A stretch of DNA of 64,000 nt from Halorubrum sp. SD626R (GTDB lineage: Archaea > Halobacteriota > Halobacteria > Halobacteriales > Haloferacaceae). The stretch covers positions 1 through 64,000 of the forward strand of contig NZ_CVRT01000030.1 in assembly GCF_001261915.1 (NCBI RefSeq), written 5' to 3'. Below the pieces are notes generated by a model. It saw only the letters and a list, made by a program, of their open reading frames with translations. It made no database searches and was not told the origin of the DNA. Below are positions 1 through 8,308 of this stretch, piece by piece; the stretch's first letter is position 1; each line of letters opens with the position of its first letter. The position numbers were made by a program, and so were the translations under genes.

Positions 1-82
1 AAACAGCCGCTGAGGCGGTCGTTTTCGGGCATAGATCACTTTGAAAACGTACCGCTTCACCTTTCAATCCTTATCTGAACAC
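1..82 (-). mobile_element. IS6-type element, 5' end of the transposase side (partial, runs off the window)
   Basis: The first 82 bases match, with a few substitutions, the transposase-start end of the IS6-type element at 46584-47271. The match includes the terminal motif CTTATCTGAACAC (70-82). Read on the minus strand, a transposase reading frame starts at position 32 (MPENDRLSGC) and leaves the window after ten codons. In the second copy the same place reads MPKNDRLNGC. Both copies point the same way. Only the edge is visible, so nothing can be said about integrity. Confidence 0.8.
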
Positions 83-135
83 CGCCCTGCCAACGAGAGT
101 GATATTAAAGTAAAGACGTACTGTGGACGCCAGTA

Positions 136-1719
136 ATGGCGGTCGAAGATCAGTGCAAGTACACTGTTGACTGTAAAAAATGGGTTAGCTGGGGTGGGAA
201 CCGAGAAGGCTGGAAAGAACTGCTCGATCGCCTGGATATCGATGGTGACACTTGGAACTGTCCTCACGACCCGTCGCCAAACGCAGACGGTCGGAAATGC
301 CAGTTCCATGCACCGTCTGTGAGGCCAGACGCGACGGACATCCAGACCGCTATTGAGGCCACGGATTCGAACGACAATGGGACAGCGAGCCGGGATCAAT
401 TTATCGGTGCAACTCTCGGACAGGTTAACTGGCGTCACGAGTCTATCGGTCGGGATCCGCACAACCCGATCTGCTTTGCTGGAGCGACGTTCACAGACGG
501 GGTCAGTGCTAAGAACGCTGTTTTTCGCGCTCCGGTGACGTTCCAATACGCAACGTTCAGCGGCGATGAGGTCCTATTCACCGAGTCGGACTTTGAGGGA
601 CGAGACGATATCTCCTTTACCGGGGCTACGTTCGCTAATGCGGGTGATGTCTCGTTCGCTAAAGTCGACTTTCAGAATGAAGATGACGTGGATTTCAGTG
701 GGTCAATATTCGATAACGGCGGTGAGGTCCGTTTTGATGACACGGACTTCACCAATCCTGGTGGCACCGATTTTTCTCGGACAGCGTTCACCAATGGCGG
801 GACAGTCTCGTTCAGGAACGCTGAATTTATTGAGGATGTATACTTCGGCTACGCTTTCCGTGACCCGGAAACAATCGATTTCACAGGGGCATCGTTCGCG
901 CGGGCGCACCCTGAGATTGACATCCTCGCAGAGGTCTGCCTCAAGAGCACAGATTTCAGGGACTGTTCACTCGATAATGTTGACTTCAGCGGTGCTAATG
1001 TCGAAAACGCACGGTTCACTGGAGCCACTCTACGGAAGGCGCGATTCCATGATGCCAAGCTAGATGGTGCCACGTTCGATAACGCGGTGATTGACGAATC
1101 GACAGCATTCATCGCGACGGGGGCGGAGCCAACAGAACCGGCGTTCGTTGTATATGACCCGCGACCAGACCAGTGTCGGAGCTTGTATGGCCGGGTTCGA
1201 TGGTTGGGACGTTCTGTGATTACCGAACGGTCTACAGACATCGAGGCCGAATGGCGAAAGGCGGCCCGGACCTACAAAACACTGGAACGGATTGGTCAGT
1301 ACAACTCACTTTCTTCTCTCCAGCACAAGGGATACGTGAATCGAAAAGAGATGCAGCGCCGCTGGCATGCCGATCAGGTTCGTGCCACTCGTAACGGGGT
1401 TCAACACGCTGGGAAATACGCGTACGCAACCGTCGCCCGTTACGGAACGAATTATGGAGAGGGTATCTGGCATGTCCTCGGCGTGTTTGCAGCCGTGATT
1501 GTGCTCGCTGCGTTCGGATATGTTGCAGCCGCGTCACACCAGGGCGGTCGGACGCTACTCGAAGGTGGTTACTACAGTCTACTCGTAGCAACAGGGTCGG
1601 CTCCACCGACATTCCAGCCAACCGGCTGGACACGGATTATTGTCGGAGGTGAATCCGTACTCGGCGCGGTACTGATCGCACTTCTTGCGTTCGTGTTGGG
1701 CCGGCAAACGACCCGATAG
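136..1719 (+). CDS. Pentapeptide-repeat protein with C-terminal channel-like membrane domain
   Basis: 527 residues. The N-terminus has paired cysteines (CKYTVDCKKW, then WNCPHD and GRKCQFH), suggesting a small zinc-binding module. Residues ~75-300 are pentapeptide-like repeats with Phe/Leu every fifth position (FTGATFANAG, FSGANVENARF), expected to form a right-handed quadrilateral beta helix. A charged linker follows, then two hydrophobic segments (~440-465 and ~500-525). The last ~50 residues resemble the two-helix potassium-channel pore region: YYS at the start, P-x-G-W-x-R and a G-x-E-S motif before the last helix. The selectivity-filter GYG is absent (ATGSAPP instead), so ion conduction is doubtful. 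Fusions of pentapeptide repeats to channel-like domains are known in haloarchaea; the function is unknown. The gene sits directly beside the IS6 edge. Confidence 0.8.
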   Translation: MAVEDQCKYTVDCKKWVSWGGNREGWKELLDRLDIDGDTWNCPHDPSPNADGRKCQFHAPSVRPDATDIQTAIEATDSNDNGTASRDQFIGATLGQVNWRHESIGRDPHNPICFAGATFTDGVSAKNAVFRAPVTFQYATFSGDEVLFTESDFEGRDDISFTGATFANAGDVSFAKVDFQNEDDVDFSGSIFDNGGEVRFDDTDFTNPGGTDFSRTAFTNGGTVSFRNAEFIEDVYFGYAFRDPETIDFTGASFARAHPEIDILAEVCLKSTDFRDCSLDNVDFSGANVENARFTGATLRKARFHDAKLDGATFDNAVIDESTAFIATGAEPTEPAFVVYDPRPDQCRSLYGRVRWLGRSVITERSTDIEAEWRKAARTYKTLERIGQYNSLSSLQHKGYVNRKEMQRRWHADQVRATRNGVQHAGKYAYATVARYGTNYGEGIWHVLGVFAAVIVLAAFGYVAAASHQGGRTLLEGGYYSLLVATGSAPPTFQPTGWTRIIVGGESVLGAVLIALLAFVLGRQTTR

Positions 1720-1893
1720 TAACTCACCGGTTTACTCCGAATTTGTGGATTATTCCCCCGCGAAGAGTGGAATAGCAGTATATACTGTGTCTCGCGTACC
1801 GAATTGAGCCAATCCACCGTCCAGAAACTGTCTGAGCGCCTTCGAACACGGTTTGACCGTCGGTATTATCTCCCTGCTGAAAGCCGTCTATCC

Positions 1894-1977
1894 ATGAGTA
1901 CTGGTGGCACAGAGGAGACAGAACCAGAGCCAACCCAGCTCACGTTGAGAATCTGGCATCCAAACTGTTGGACGTTA
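1894..1977 (+). pseudogene. Truncated N-terminus of a haloarchaeal HTH-type regulator
   Basis: From ATG 1894 the frame encodes a short acidic leader followed by LRIWHPNCWTL. That phrase resembles the opening of haloarchaeal bacterioopsin-activator-like (HTH-10) regulators. Downstream the frame loses this character and ends at 2043 with no helix-turn-helix. The adjacent unit on the minus strand (2020-3892) begins at this breakpoint. I read it as a gene decapitated by a rearrangement. Family assignment rests on one short motif and memory of the family. Confidence 0.4.
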
Positions 1978-2019
1978 CCAGTTGTTGGTAATACGATTTC
2001 TTTATTCAGTCTGCCCCGC

Positions 2020-2178
2020 TCATCTCGTCTCAGGGCCGTCTGACGTCTCTTGGGTTGGCTCTCCGGTCTGATCAGCTGATTCCGTCTTAGTGTCCATCGC
2101 CTCGCCATCGTCCCCGAAGAGCGCGAGATACACCCACGTCCACGCCTCCGTTCGCTGTCGACGAGGCCCGTTGCCCAT
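2020..2178 (-). CDS. Small protein, 52 aa, third gene of an unknown haloarchaeal unit
   Basis: From ATG at 2178 the minus strand encodes 52 residues starting MGNGPRRQRTEAWTWVYLAL. The tail is acidic and Thr/Glu-rich, ending in ETR. The start is only three bases after the stop of the upstream gene (2182-2973), and codon use and acidic character match the neighbours, so it is probably translationally coupled. I do not recognise a family. The short aromatic and hydrophobic patch near the N-terminus could be a protein-contact segment. The function is unknown. Confidence 0.55.
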   Translation of the reverse strand: MGNGPRRQRTEAWTWVYLALFGDDGEAMDTKTESADQTGEPTQETSDGPETR

Positions 2179-2181
2179 CGG

Positions 2182-2973
2182 TTAGCCCCTCCGAACCAGA
2201 TGATCCCGCACGGTTTGTTGGCACTTCTGACACGTTTCATCGAGCGGCGCCACCGTCGCCAGCACCGGATGGTCGACTGGGAAATCCTGGTAGAGGTACG
2301 GTATGAGGCTTCGGTGGCGGACGCCGGCGTCGACACCGTTGTTCGTCGTTGCCTCGAGGAATGCCTGCCGGTCGTAAGCCATCTCCTCACAGCGGTCGCG
2401 ATGATGTGTAAGCGTTTCGTGGCGCTGTTGCAGCGCATCGAAGCCGAGGTCGGTCAACCGCGTCTCGTTCGCGTTGACGATCCAGGCGATGATGTCGTCG
2501 ACCGCCACACCCGCCTCGTCGAGGTGCGCCTCCTCGCGTTCGAGCGCTTTCCGTAACGCGGTGGCTTCCGCCCGCCGAGCTTGTGCTTCGGTGAGGACCA
2601 TCCGTTTAAATTCGGGAGTGAACGAGGCCTCTGTCGTCGGGGCGAGTGCTACTGCGATTGCGTCAGTGAACTCCTCGCGAATCGTTTCCAGCAAGGACTC
2701 GGTCTCGTCGAGGTCGGCCACGCTGTGGGGGCGAATCGTCTCGGCGAACGCCTTTCGGACAGGCCGACAGCCATCAGTACTGGAGGAGTCTGCGGAGAGG
2801 TGAGTGACTCCCCCGGCTGTTGTGAGGCCAGCAGCCGATGATGGTGTCTGCTCGGGCTGTTGTTTCTGTACCCGACGGATGAACGCCTCGTAAGCGTCCC
2901 GCATCTCAGCAGTAGCATCCTGCTCGGATCGAGCGCACGTTCGCGCTTGCTCGATGTAGGTGTCGACGACCAT
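2182..2973 (-). CDS. Haloarchaea-specific alpha-helical protein of unknown function
   Basis: About 263 residues from ATG 2973 (MVVDTYIEQARTCARSEQDA). An upstream in-frame start at 3000 would overlap the previous gene. The protein is mostly helical and Glu/Ala/Arg-rich, with a probable coiled coil at ~135-175 (LTEAQARRAEATALRKALER). The C-terminal segment CQKCQQTV could bind a metal or form a disulfide. It begins one base after the stop of the preceding gene (2975-3892), so the two form an operon with the 52-residue gene. The composition resembles proteins of haloarchaeal plasmids and proviruses annotated only as domains of unknown function. I would not assign a role. Confidence 0.7.
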   Translation of the reverse strand: MVVDTYIEQARTCARSEQDATAEMRDAYEAFIRRVQKQQPEQTPSSAAGLTTAGGVTHLSADSSSTDGCRPVRKAFAETIRPHSVADLDETESLLETIREEFTDAIAVALAPTTEASFTPEFKRMVLTEAQARRAEATALRKALEREEAHLDEAGVAVDDIIAWIVNANETRLTDLGFDALQQRHETLTHHRDRCEEMAYDRQAFLEATTNNGVDAGVRHRSLIPYLYQDFPVDHPVLATVAPLDETCQKCQQTVRDHLVRRG

Positions 2974-2974
2974 C

Positions 2975-3892
2975 TCACACCTCCCCGTCGATCGGCGCAC
3001 TTACGATGTCGTTCTGGTCTCCCGTGTCCGCGAGGCCGAACATGAGCTGCCAGCCACCGTCTCCGGTGGTCACCTGAATAGATTGTGGGGGATGGTCCGT
3101 GTGATGGCGGCAGAGTTCGAGCGTGACCGGAAGTACGGGAAGTCGGTCGTTCTGTGCCGAGAGCGCGTAGCCGGAGATCTGTACGACAATGGCTCCCGCG
3201 CCAGCGTCGAGATCGACTGAGTCCGGCGAGCGCGTGTAGCTCTCGATAACGCCTCGCTGCTCGAGTGTGTCCAGCGTCGCGTCGAGAGGATTGGTTTCGT
3301 CGGTGGGTGGTTTGAGTCGCGCTGCGGCATCGGCAAGGACTTCAGCCTGGTCAGCAGGAGACAGCCGCTCGTGGAGTTCAGTGGTTATGCTTTCGAGCAG
3401 GCAGAGACAGAGTTCGTCGGGACCACCGACGTTCTCGGCGAGCTCGAAGTAGGCGTCCATGACCGCAGTCTCGATGTCGTCGTACCCCGATTCAGAGAGC
3501 GTCTCGAAGACGGCGCCGGCGACGCGGTGGCAGAACTCGACGAGATCGCCGTGTCCGGGAGTGTGAGTCTTGGTGATCACGGGCTCGGAGAGCGTGTACT
3601 CGTCCCGTTCGGTCATCGAATCGTGGCGGTGTCCTTTCGTCGAACCCAGTGGTGGCTCCTCACAGACGATTAGGTCGTAGTAAGGGACCTGCGGGTCGTA
3701 TCGTCGCAGCGCCGAGCGGTACTGTTCGGTGGCCCGAGCGGCGGCCCGTGCGGTGGCCCGGTCCGGGAACCGAATGCCGGCCGCCGGGACCGGTCGGTCG
3801 CCCGTGCGGCCACAGCGGACGTAGTACTGGCCGCCTTTGGTCCCGAGGCCGTCGATGTGTTCTCTGATGTCAATAAGTGTCGGGCCGACCAT
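2975..3892 (-). CDS. Haloarchaea-specific protein of unknown function, first gene of the unit
   Basis: About 305 residues from ATG 3892 (MVGPTLIDIREHIDGL). The longer frame from 3964 adds a basic, un-haloarchaeal stretch and is unlikely. The N-terminal ~60 residues contain YYVRCGRTGDRPVPAAGIRF and an Arg/Ala-rich helix. The middle is acidic (FELAENVGGPDELC). The C-terminal ~90 residues contain predicted beta strands (AIVVQISGYALS, PVLPVTLELC). The order of helix, acidic domain and strand-rich tail recurs in haloarchaeal accessory genes, but I cannot name a function. It is cotranscribed with the next two genes (gap of one base). Confidence 0.7.
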   Translation of the reverse strand: MVGPTLIDIREHIDGLGTKGGQYYVRCGRTGDRPVPAAGIRFPDRATARAAARATEQYRSALRRYDPQVPYYDLIVCEEPPLGSTKGHRHDSMTERDEYTLSEPVITKTHTPGHGDLVEFCHRVAGAVFETLSESGYDDIETAVMDAYFELAENVGGPDELCLCLLESITTELHERLSPADQAEVLADAAARLKPPTDETNPLDATLDTLEQRGVIESYTRSPDSVDLDAGAGAIVVQISGYALSAQNDRLPVLPVTLELCRHHTDHPPQSIQVTTGDGGWQLMFGLADTGDQNDIVSAPIDGEV

Positions 3893-4188
3893 ACTTACTC
3901 TGAAACCCCATTTGATGGCCTTTTTGAACCGGAATCGGGACTGTTTGAAGGTCCGACAGACCACTCATACTCAGTCCCGTAGCATTGTTTGTCGACTGGG
4001 ACACTGCGCATATCGAGTGTCGTTTTCAGGACAGGCAAATGCGCACCCAACTCCGGAAAGCGTCGATTCCCTGATCTTTCTCGGAGAGGCGTCAGCCGGT
4101 CACCTCTCGCAGGGGGCCCCTCATCGGCGCCCCCTCGCTTAGATGCTTGTTCGCGACGATACCACGTGGAATGCGACGGTACCATCGC
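3893..4188. other. Non-coding gap with two GC-rich inverted repeats
   Basis: No convincing gene on either strand. There are two potential hairpins: GAGAGG/CCTCTC (4084-4089 and 4103-4108) and AGGGGGC/GCCCCCT (4111-4117 and 4129-4135). They lie 54-105 bases beyond the stop of the halocyanin-like gene, which is transcribed towards them, so they may be part of its 3' end. The rest should hold the promoter of the 3892-2020 unit. Confidence 0.4.
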
Positions 4189-6663
4189 TTATTCGACAAT
4201 GACGGAACCGACCATCCCTGCAGCCTCATGAGGAACACAGAAGTACTCGTGTGTCCCGGTCGCTTCGAACGTGTGGACGTACGATTGGCCGGACTGAACG
4301 GCACCCTCACCATCCTCCCAGCCCTCGCGGGCGGCCTCCTCGCTTTCGAACCCGCCGGAGGCCCAGTACTCCGCGTCCTCTGGAATTTCACCCTCGTATG
4401 CAACGACGTTGTGTGGTTCCCCTGCAGCGTGCTTCCACGCGACTGTATCGCCCTGCTGGATCGTCAGCTCCTCCGGCTCGAAGGCGACAGCCTCCATATT
4501 GACTACGTGGTCGGCGTCGTCCGGTACCCCATCCTGAATGTTGGGGCCGCCCTGAAGGTCCGTTTCCTCACTCTCGCCGCCCGACTCGCCGCCGCTACCC
4601 TCGCCGACGGGGGCTTCGTCGACAGCCCCGACGACGGCGAACTGCGCACGAATCGAAGCGTCGGCGTACGCCGTCGCTGCGCTCCTGACGCCCGACCCTG
4701 ACTCGATCGCGCCGATATAGTCGTTCAGCGTGGACTCGTATCCTTCGTAGGCGCTCTCGTCGGCCTCTTCGAGCATCTCGTGGACTTCTGCCTCCTCGAA
4801 AGCAGCGAAAGTGTCCTGCATGATTGACGTCGCTGCCCCGCCGAACGACCCGCCGCCGGATTCAACGACCGCGTAAATCGCCCCGACCGCCTCGTCATTG
4901 AACGCACGGGACTTTTCACCGGCGTCTCCGCCTTCTTGTGCAGCGCTCGATGCGTCGCTGAGGGCGGCCTCAAAGGACTCGTACCGATCGTCGTCGGCCT
5001 CCTCCAGCGCCTCGTGGAACCCGCCGGCACCCGCCTCAAAGTGCTGGAAGGCCGCCTGAACCAGCGAACCTGCGCGCTCGTTCTCTCCGAGGACGCCGAG
5101 GACACCAGCGTCGAAGACCCGAGCGGCCATGTAGCCGCTCTCGACTGCGCTCACCTGTGCTGTTGACCCGGCAGCCGTCTCGAAGGTTAAAAGCGTCTCC
5201 CGGATGCCGCTCACATGTTCGTTGACGGCCCCGTCGTTGCCCTCCTCGAACGCCGTGATCAGCCCGTTGAGGTGTTCTTCCTCGAAGGTCTCGTACAGCG
5301 ATTCGTCGGTCTCTTCGAGCGTCTCGTGGAAGTCGGCCTCGTTGGCCTCGAAGGTCTGGAATAGCCCACGGACTGTCTCGGCAGCGACCGCCTCTTCGCC
5401 GAGACGGTACCGTTCGTGAGCGTCCTCGATTCGGGCTTTGAAGTAGCCCGCCTCGAGCAACGCCGGCCCGGCGCCACTTCCCAGCGCCTCAATGCCCTCG
5501 ACCAGCGAACCGTTGATTGTCTCGACCGCTGACGCGACGCCCTCAGCGTTGTCGTTCTCGATGGCCGTCGAGAGCGCGCTCAGCCCTTCGTCCTCGAACC
5601 GGGTGTACGCATCCTCGCTGGCCCCTTCAAGAGCCTCGTGAGCACGGGCGCCTTCGAAGTGAGCGAAGACGTTCTCGACGCGCTGTCGCGCCGCCTCGGC
5701 GTGCCCGCGCTTGTAGAGCCAGGCCGCGTCGTGGATCCGTGCCCGATAGATCGTCAATGCCGCCGCGTGTGCAAACTCCGTCGAGGGGCCGCCCATCGAC
5801 GCGAGCGCCGCGCCGTCCCAACCCTGGCCCTGATAGGACGCGATTTGCCCCGCGCCCGCGAGTTCTTCGCTAGTAGCGACGGCATACGCTCCAGTGGCCG
5901 ACGCGTTCAACGCCGTGCTCGTTGCACTACGAAGCGACTCCATGTCACCGGACTGTGCGGCTGAGATTGCGTCTTCCATCGCACCTTCGAGCGACTCGTA
6001 GGCCTCACTGTCGGCGCTTTCGACCGCATCATGAGCGGGCGAGGTTTCCCACCATCCCAGCACCTCCTGGCCGACCGACGCCGCGCCCTCGGTGTCGCCG
6101 GCGGCGGCGAGCAGTTCGACGTTGTTCACGGCCGTGCCGCACCGGAGGACTTCCAGCGCGTTCGCCCTAGTCTCGCCCACGCGCGTGACGGTCGCCTCGC
6201 GGAGGTTCGTGTGTGCCGCCTCCCAGCCGCCGCGGGCGGCCTCGAATTCGCCCGCGCTCAGCCCCTCGTTCATGACGACCAGCCCGTCCTCCTCGAAGCC
6301 CTCGTAGTTGTCCTCACCCGTCTCCTCGAGGAACTCGTGGGCACCGTACTCGCCATTAGCGCCTTCGAAGCGGGCAAAGACGTCCTGTCCGACGCTCGCC
6401 CCCGCCTCGACGTAGCCGGCGACGCCCAACGAGAACGCGTCATCAAGCCGCATCCGCATCGCGTTCCATTCCGCGGCGACTGCGGCGTGCGTCGGATCCG
6501 ATTGGGCGGTCTCCTCATCACCCGACGTGTCGTTCGTTGACTGTCCTTCATCAGCACCGGGCGTCGACCCTTCACTGCCGGATATCCCGTTACAACCCGC
6601 GAGGGCAACGCCGGCTATTGCTGCGCCTGTTCCCTTTAGCCAGGTTCGTCGTGTCTCTTGCAC
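4189..6663 (-). CDS. Multi-repeat halocyanin-like lipoprotein (type I copper domain plus six helical repeats)
   Basis: 824 residues from GTG 6663. It starts with a twin-arginine signal (RRTWLKG) and lipobox (LAGC), so it is probably lipid-anchored outside the membrane. After a Ser/Thr/Asp linker come six degenerate repeats, each with F-x-x-F-E, then H-E-x-L-E and Y-E-x-F-E (the second repeat is degenerate). The last ~110 residues are a plastocyanin/halocyanin domain with all four type I copper ligands: His in GEPHNVV, and Cys, His and Met in YFCVPHEAAGM. The repeat type matches haloarchaeal proteins annotated DUF5059, as I recall. The cupredoxin joined to helical H-E repeats recalls EfeO-type iron-uptake proteins. 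Two DtxR-like palindromes lie just upstream, so an iron-linked role is my inference. Confidence 0.85.
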   Translation of the reverse strand: MQETRRTWLKGTGAAIAGVALAGCNGISGSEGSTPGADEGQSTNDTSGDEETAQSDPTHAAVAAEWNAMRMRLDDAFSLGVAGYVEAGASVGQDVFARFEGANGEYGAHEFLEETGEDNYEGFEEDGLVVMNEGLSAGEFEAARGGWEAAHTNLREATVTRVGETRANALEVLRCGTAVNNVELLAAAGDTEGAASVGQEVLGWWETSPAHDAVESADSEAYESLEGAMEDAISAAQSGDMESLRSATSTALNASATGAYAVATSEELAGAGQIASYQGQGWDGAALASMGGPSTEFAHAAALTIYRARIHDAAWLYKRGHAEAARQRVENVFAHFEGARAHEALEGASEDAYTRFEDEGLSALSTAIENDNAEGVASAVETINGSLVEGIEALGSGAGPALLEAGYFKARIEDAHERYRLGEEAVAAETVRGLFQTFEANEADFHETLEETDESLYETFEEEHLNGLITAFEEGNDGAVNEHVSGIRETLLTFETAAGSTAQVSAVESGYMAARVFDAGVLGVLGENERAGSLVQAAFQHFEAGAGGFHEALEEADDDRYESFEAALSDASSAAQEGGDAGEKSRAFNDEAVGAIYAVVESGGGSFGGAATSIMQDTFAAFEEAEVHEMLEEADESAYEGYESTLNDYIGAIESGSGVRSAATAYADASIRAQFAVVGAVDEAPVGEGSGGESGGESEETDLQGGPNIQDGVPDDADHVVNMEAVAFEPEELTIQQGDTVAWKHAAGEPHNVVAYEGEIPEDAEYWASGGFESEEAAREGWEDGEGAVQSGQSYVHTFEATGTHEYFCVPHEAAGMVGSVIVE

Positions 6664-6667
6664 ATGC

Positions 6668-6683
6668 TTTAGGCCAGCCTAAA
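6668..6683 (-). promoter_or_regulatory. DtxR/IdeR-type palindrome, promoter-proximal box
   Basis: Perfect inverted repeat TTTAGG-N4-CCTAAA, five bases upstream of the GTG start at 6663, overlapping the expected start of a leaderless transcript. It matches the general form of metal-dependent DtxR-family operators described in haloarchaea. A repressor here would block transcription under metal-replete conditions. Confidence 0.65.
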
Positions 6684-6703
6684 ATAACTTAAAAACACCG
6701 ATT

Positions 6704-6719
6704 TTTTGGCCGACCTAAA
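6704..6719 (-). promoter_or_regulatory. DtxR/IdeR-type palindrome, upstream box
   Basis: Read on the minus strand this is TTTAGG-N4-CCAAAA, a one-mismatch version of the box at 6668-6683, with 36 bases between box starts. The A/T tract between the boxes (6684-6698) is the probable TATA region. Two such boxes flanking a TATA element are consistent with tight metal-dependent control. Confidence 0.55.
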
Positions 6720-6826
6720 ATAAAATGCCCCTGTTTTTTACAGAGAGCCCGTCGTTGCTCGGCCAGTGAATTAAACGAGTAGGTTACCGTTGAGCACGAG
6801 TATGCGATGTATGGAGCGGTCAAAGG

Positions 6827-7222
6827 GTGGGTCTCGAACGAGCGGTCGTGACAACGTTGGTGGGGCTCCCGGCTGATGAGGGAAGAGAGCGTCCACAGGC
6901 GTTCATAACGAGTCTTGATGTCGACGACGAAATCGGGCTGGATCGGCGCCAGACGCCTCGTCGAATCGCCCGGGACACTCGACGCGGTGGGATCGAGACG
7001 GCCTACAAGAAGATCAAGGAATTCGCCACCTGGACCACCTCAAAGGCGTTCAGCGTCCGGCTGTTTCACTTTGGGTTCGCGGTCCTGTTGTACAATATGT
7101 GGGTGCTGTTGGACTTCCTCGTGCAAGTGTCGCTCGAGATCGTCGACTGCCGGTTGACACCGCGGATCACAGCAGGCCGATTCAGGGCCTTACTCAGTCG
7201 GCACTTCGGGACACTAATATAA
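6827..7222 (+). pseudogene. C-terminal remnant of an IS4-family transposase (divergent type)
   Basis: 131 residues covering only the last third of a transposase. RRGGIETAYKKIKEF preserves the R(3)E(6)K part of the IS4 Y(2)R(3)E(6)K signature. The Tyr is replaced (DTRR where YERR is usual) and the two upstream catalytic Asp regions are absent. The following helix (FHFGFAVLLYNMWVLLDFLVQ) is the conserved hydrophobic tail. It is related to but distinct from the copies at 14546 and 21275. It cannot be active. Confidence 0.8.
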
Positions 7223-7577
7223 TCCCAGTGGACGGTCAGCGCGCGGCTAGAGACTTCGCTGTGGATAGGTGATATTTTCGGTTGGATTAATATTGGATTC
7301 TACTTATTCCACGAATTGGATAGCTTCCATCAGCATCTAAGACTCGCTCAGGCTGGGAGACACCCGCTGAGTGTGGAGACTCATGCACAAGATCGGGGTC
7401 ATTCGCAACTCCACCCGTGACAGTAGTTGAGACCAGTCGTCTCAATGCATATGATCCTCAGATTTCTTTGTTGGGAGTGATTTCTACTCACTGAACAGCG
7501 TAGTATCATCTCCTTCGGAATTTTCAATACTTTCAGTCCTAACACTCTTCACAGTGGGTGGCGTACCTTCATCCAAG
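7223..7577. other. IS4 3' tail relic and promoter region of the toxin-antitoxin pair
   Basis: No gene. Near 7413-7452 it contains the core CACCCGTGACAGTAG followed by TTGAGAC and CTCAATGCATATG. This core also ends the tails of the IS4-type copies at 8.9 and 16.4 kb. Here the left arm of the hairpin has decayed. The AT-rich segment ~7500-7545 should carry the promoter for the gene starting at 7578. Confidence 0.5.
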
Positions 7578-7949
7578 ATGTCCATCGACCGAGACACCTT
7601 CGAGAACACGAGCGAGGACGAACTCGAAGATCTTTCTGTCCCTGATCAGGTACTCGGGTTTCTCGCTGCTCACGACGATCGTGCGTTCAAGGCACACGAA
7701 ATTGCCTCTCAAGTCGGCCTCGACGAGGGCGCAGTCAGTACTGCGCTCTCGCGGCTGAAGGACCGTGACATGGTCAAACACAAGGCAACGTACTGGGCTG
7801 TAACTGACGATACCGAGCGACTCGACGGGTATAGCGGCTACGAACGGGCGACCGCCCTGTTCAACGAGCAACTCGGTGACGAAGACAAGGAGTCGTGGCG
7901 CGATCACGCACCCAGCGAGCCACATCCGAGCGTGGAGAACGAGCAGTGA
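7578..7949 (+). CDS. MarR-like winged-helix protein, probable antitoxin
   Basis: 123 residues from ATG 7578 (MSIDRDTFENTSED). The core is a winged helix: helix-turn-helix (AHEIASQVGLDEGAVSTALSRL) followed by a wing (MVKHKATYWAV). The tail is acidic (EQLGDEDKESW). The stop overlaps the GTG start of the next gene by three bases, the usual coupling in toxin-antitoxin operons. With a PemK/MazF-type toxin downstream, it likely neutralises the toxin and represses the operon. The winged helix replaces the usual AbrB or ribbon-helix-helix antitoxin; such pairs occur in haloarchaea. Confidence 0.75.
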   Translation: MSIDRDTFENTSEDELEDLSVPDQVLGFLAAHDDRAFKAHEIASQVGLDEGAVSTALSRLKDRDMVKHKATYWAVTDDTERLDGYSGYERATALFNEQLGDEDKESWRDHAPSEPHPSVENEQ

Positions 7950-8299
7950 CTGACGAGACCGCAACCCCGATTTTTGAGCGGGGCGACGTGGTCTACGGTG
8001 ACGATCCATTCAAAGGCGAGGATGATGCCCGACCGTGGCTCATTCTCTCGAATCACGAAGGCCGTCCGTTCCACGGCGAGCAGTATATCGCGCTGACGTT
8101 GACGACGAAATCCTGGATGGACGGGCTGATCGAAATCCCCGAAGAGAGTTGGCTGCGTGGTGGGACGCCCGACGAGAGTCGAATCGTCCCGTGGGGCGTC
8201 CAATCGATTGACCACGAGGATATCGACTTCTGGCAGGGACGGGTGGACACCGAACTCGTCGACGAAGCGGTCGCTGCCTTCGTAGAGGAACTGCAATAG
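7946..8299 (+). CDS. PemK/MazF-family mRNA interferase-like toxin
   Basis: 117 residues from GTG 7946, overlapping the upstream stop. It opens with the family pattern IFERGDVVYGDDPFKG...ARPWLILSN, where the R/K-G-D-V/I and R-P-x-L-I-L-S motifs of the MazF/PemK barrel are clear. The strand ALTLTTKSW and the loop with WGVQSI (where MazF proteins have the conserved S/T-x-x-R/D region) follow. Family members cleave single-stranded RNA at short motifs. The gene ends nine bases before an IS4 relic (8309), so the 3' flank has been rearranged. Confidence 0.75.
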   Translation: MTDETATPIFERGDVVYGDDPFKGEDDARPWLILSNHEGRPFHGEQYIALTLTTKSWMDGLIEIPEESWLRGGTPDESRIVPWGVQSIDHEDIDFWQGRVDTELVDEAVAAFVEELQ

Positions 8300-8308
8300 C
8301 TGTCTGAA

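Noticed and set aside
4134-4150. Short resemblance to a 23S rRNA segment (CTTAGATGCTT)
   Set aside because: Only ~11 bases match; no further rRNA similarity on either side.
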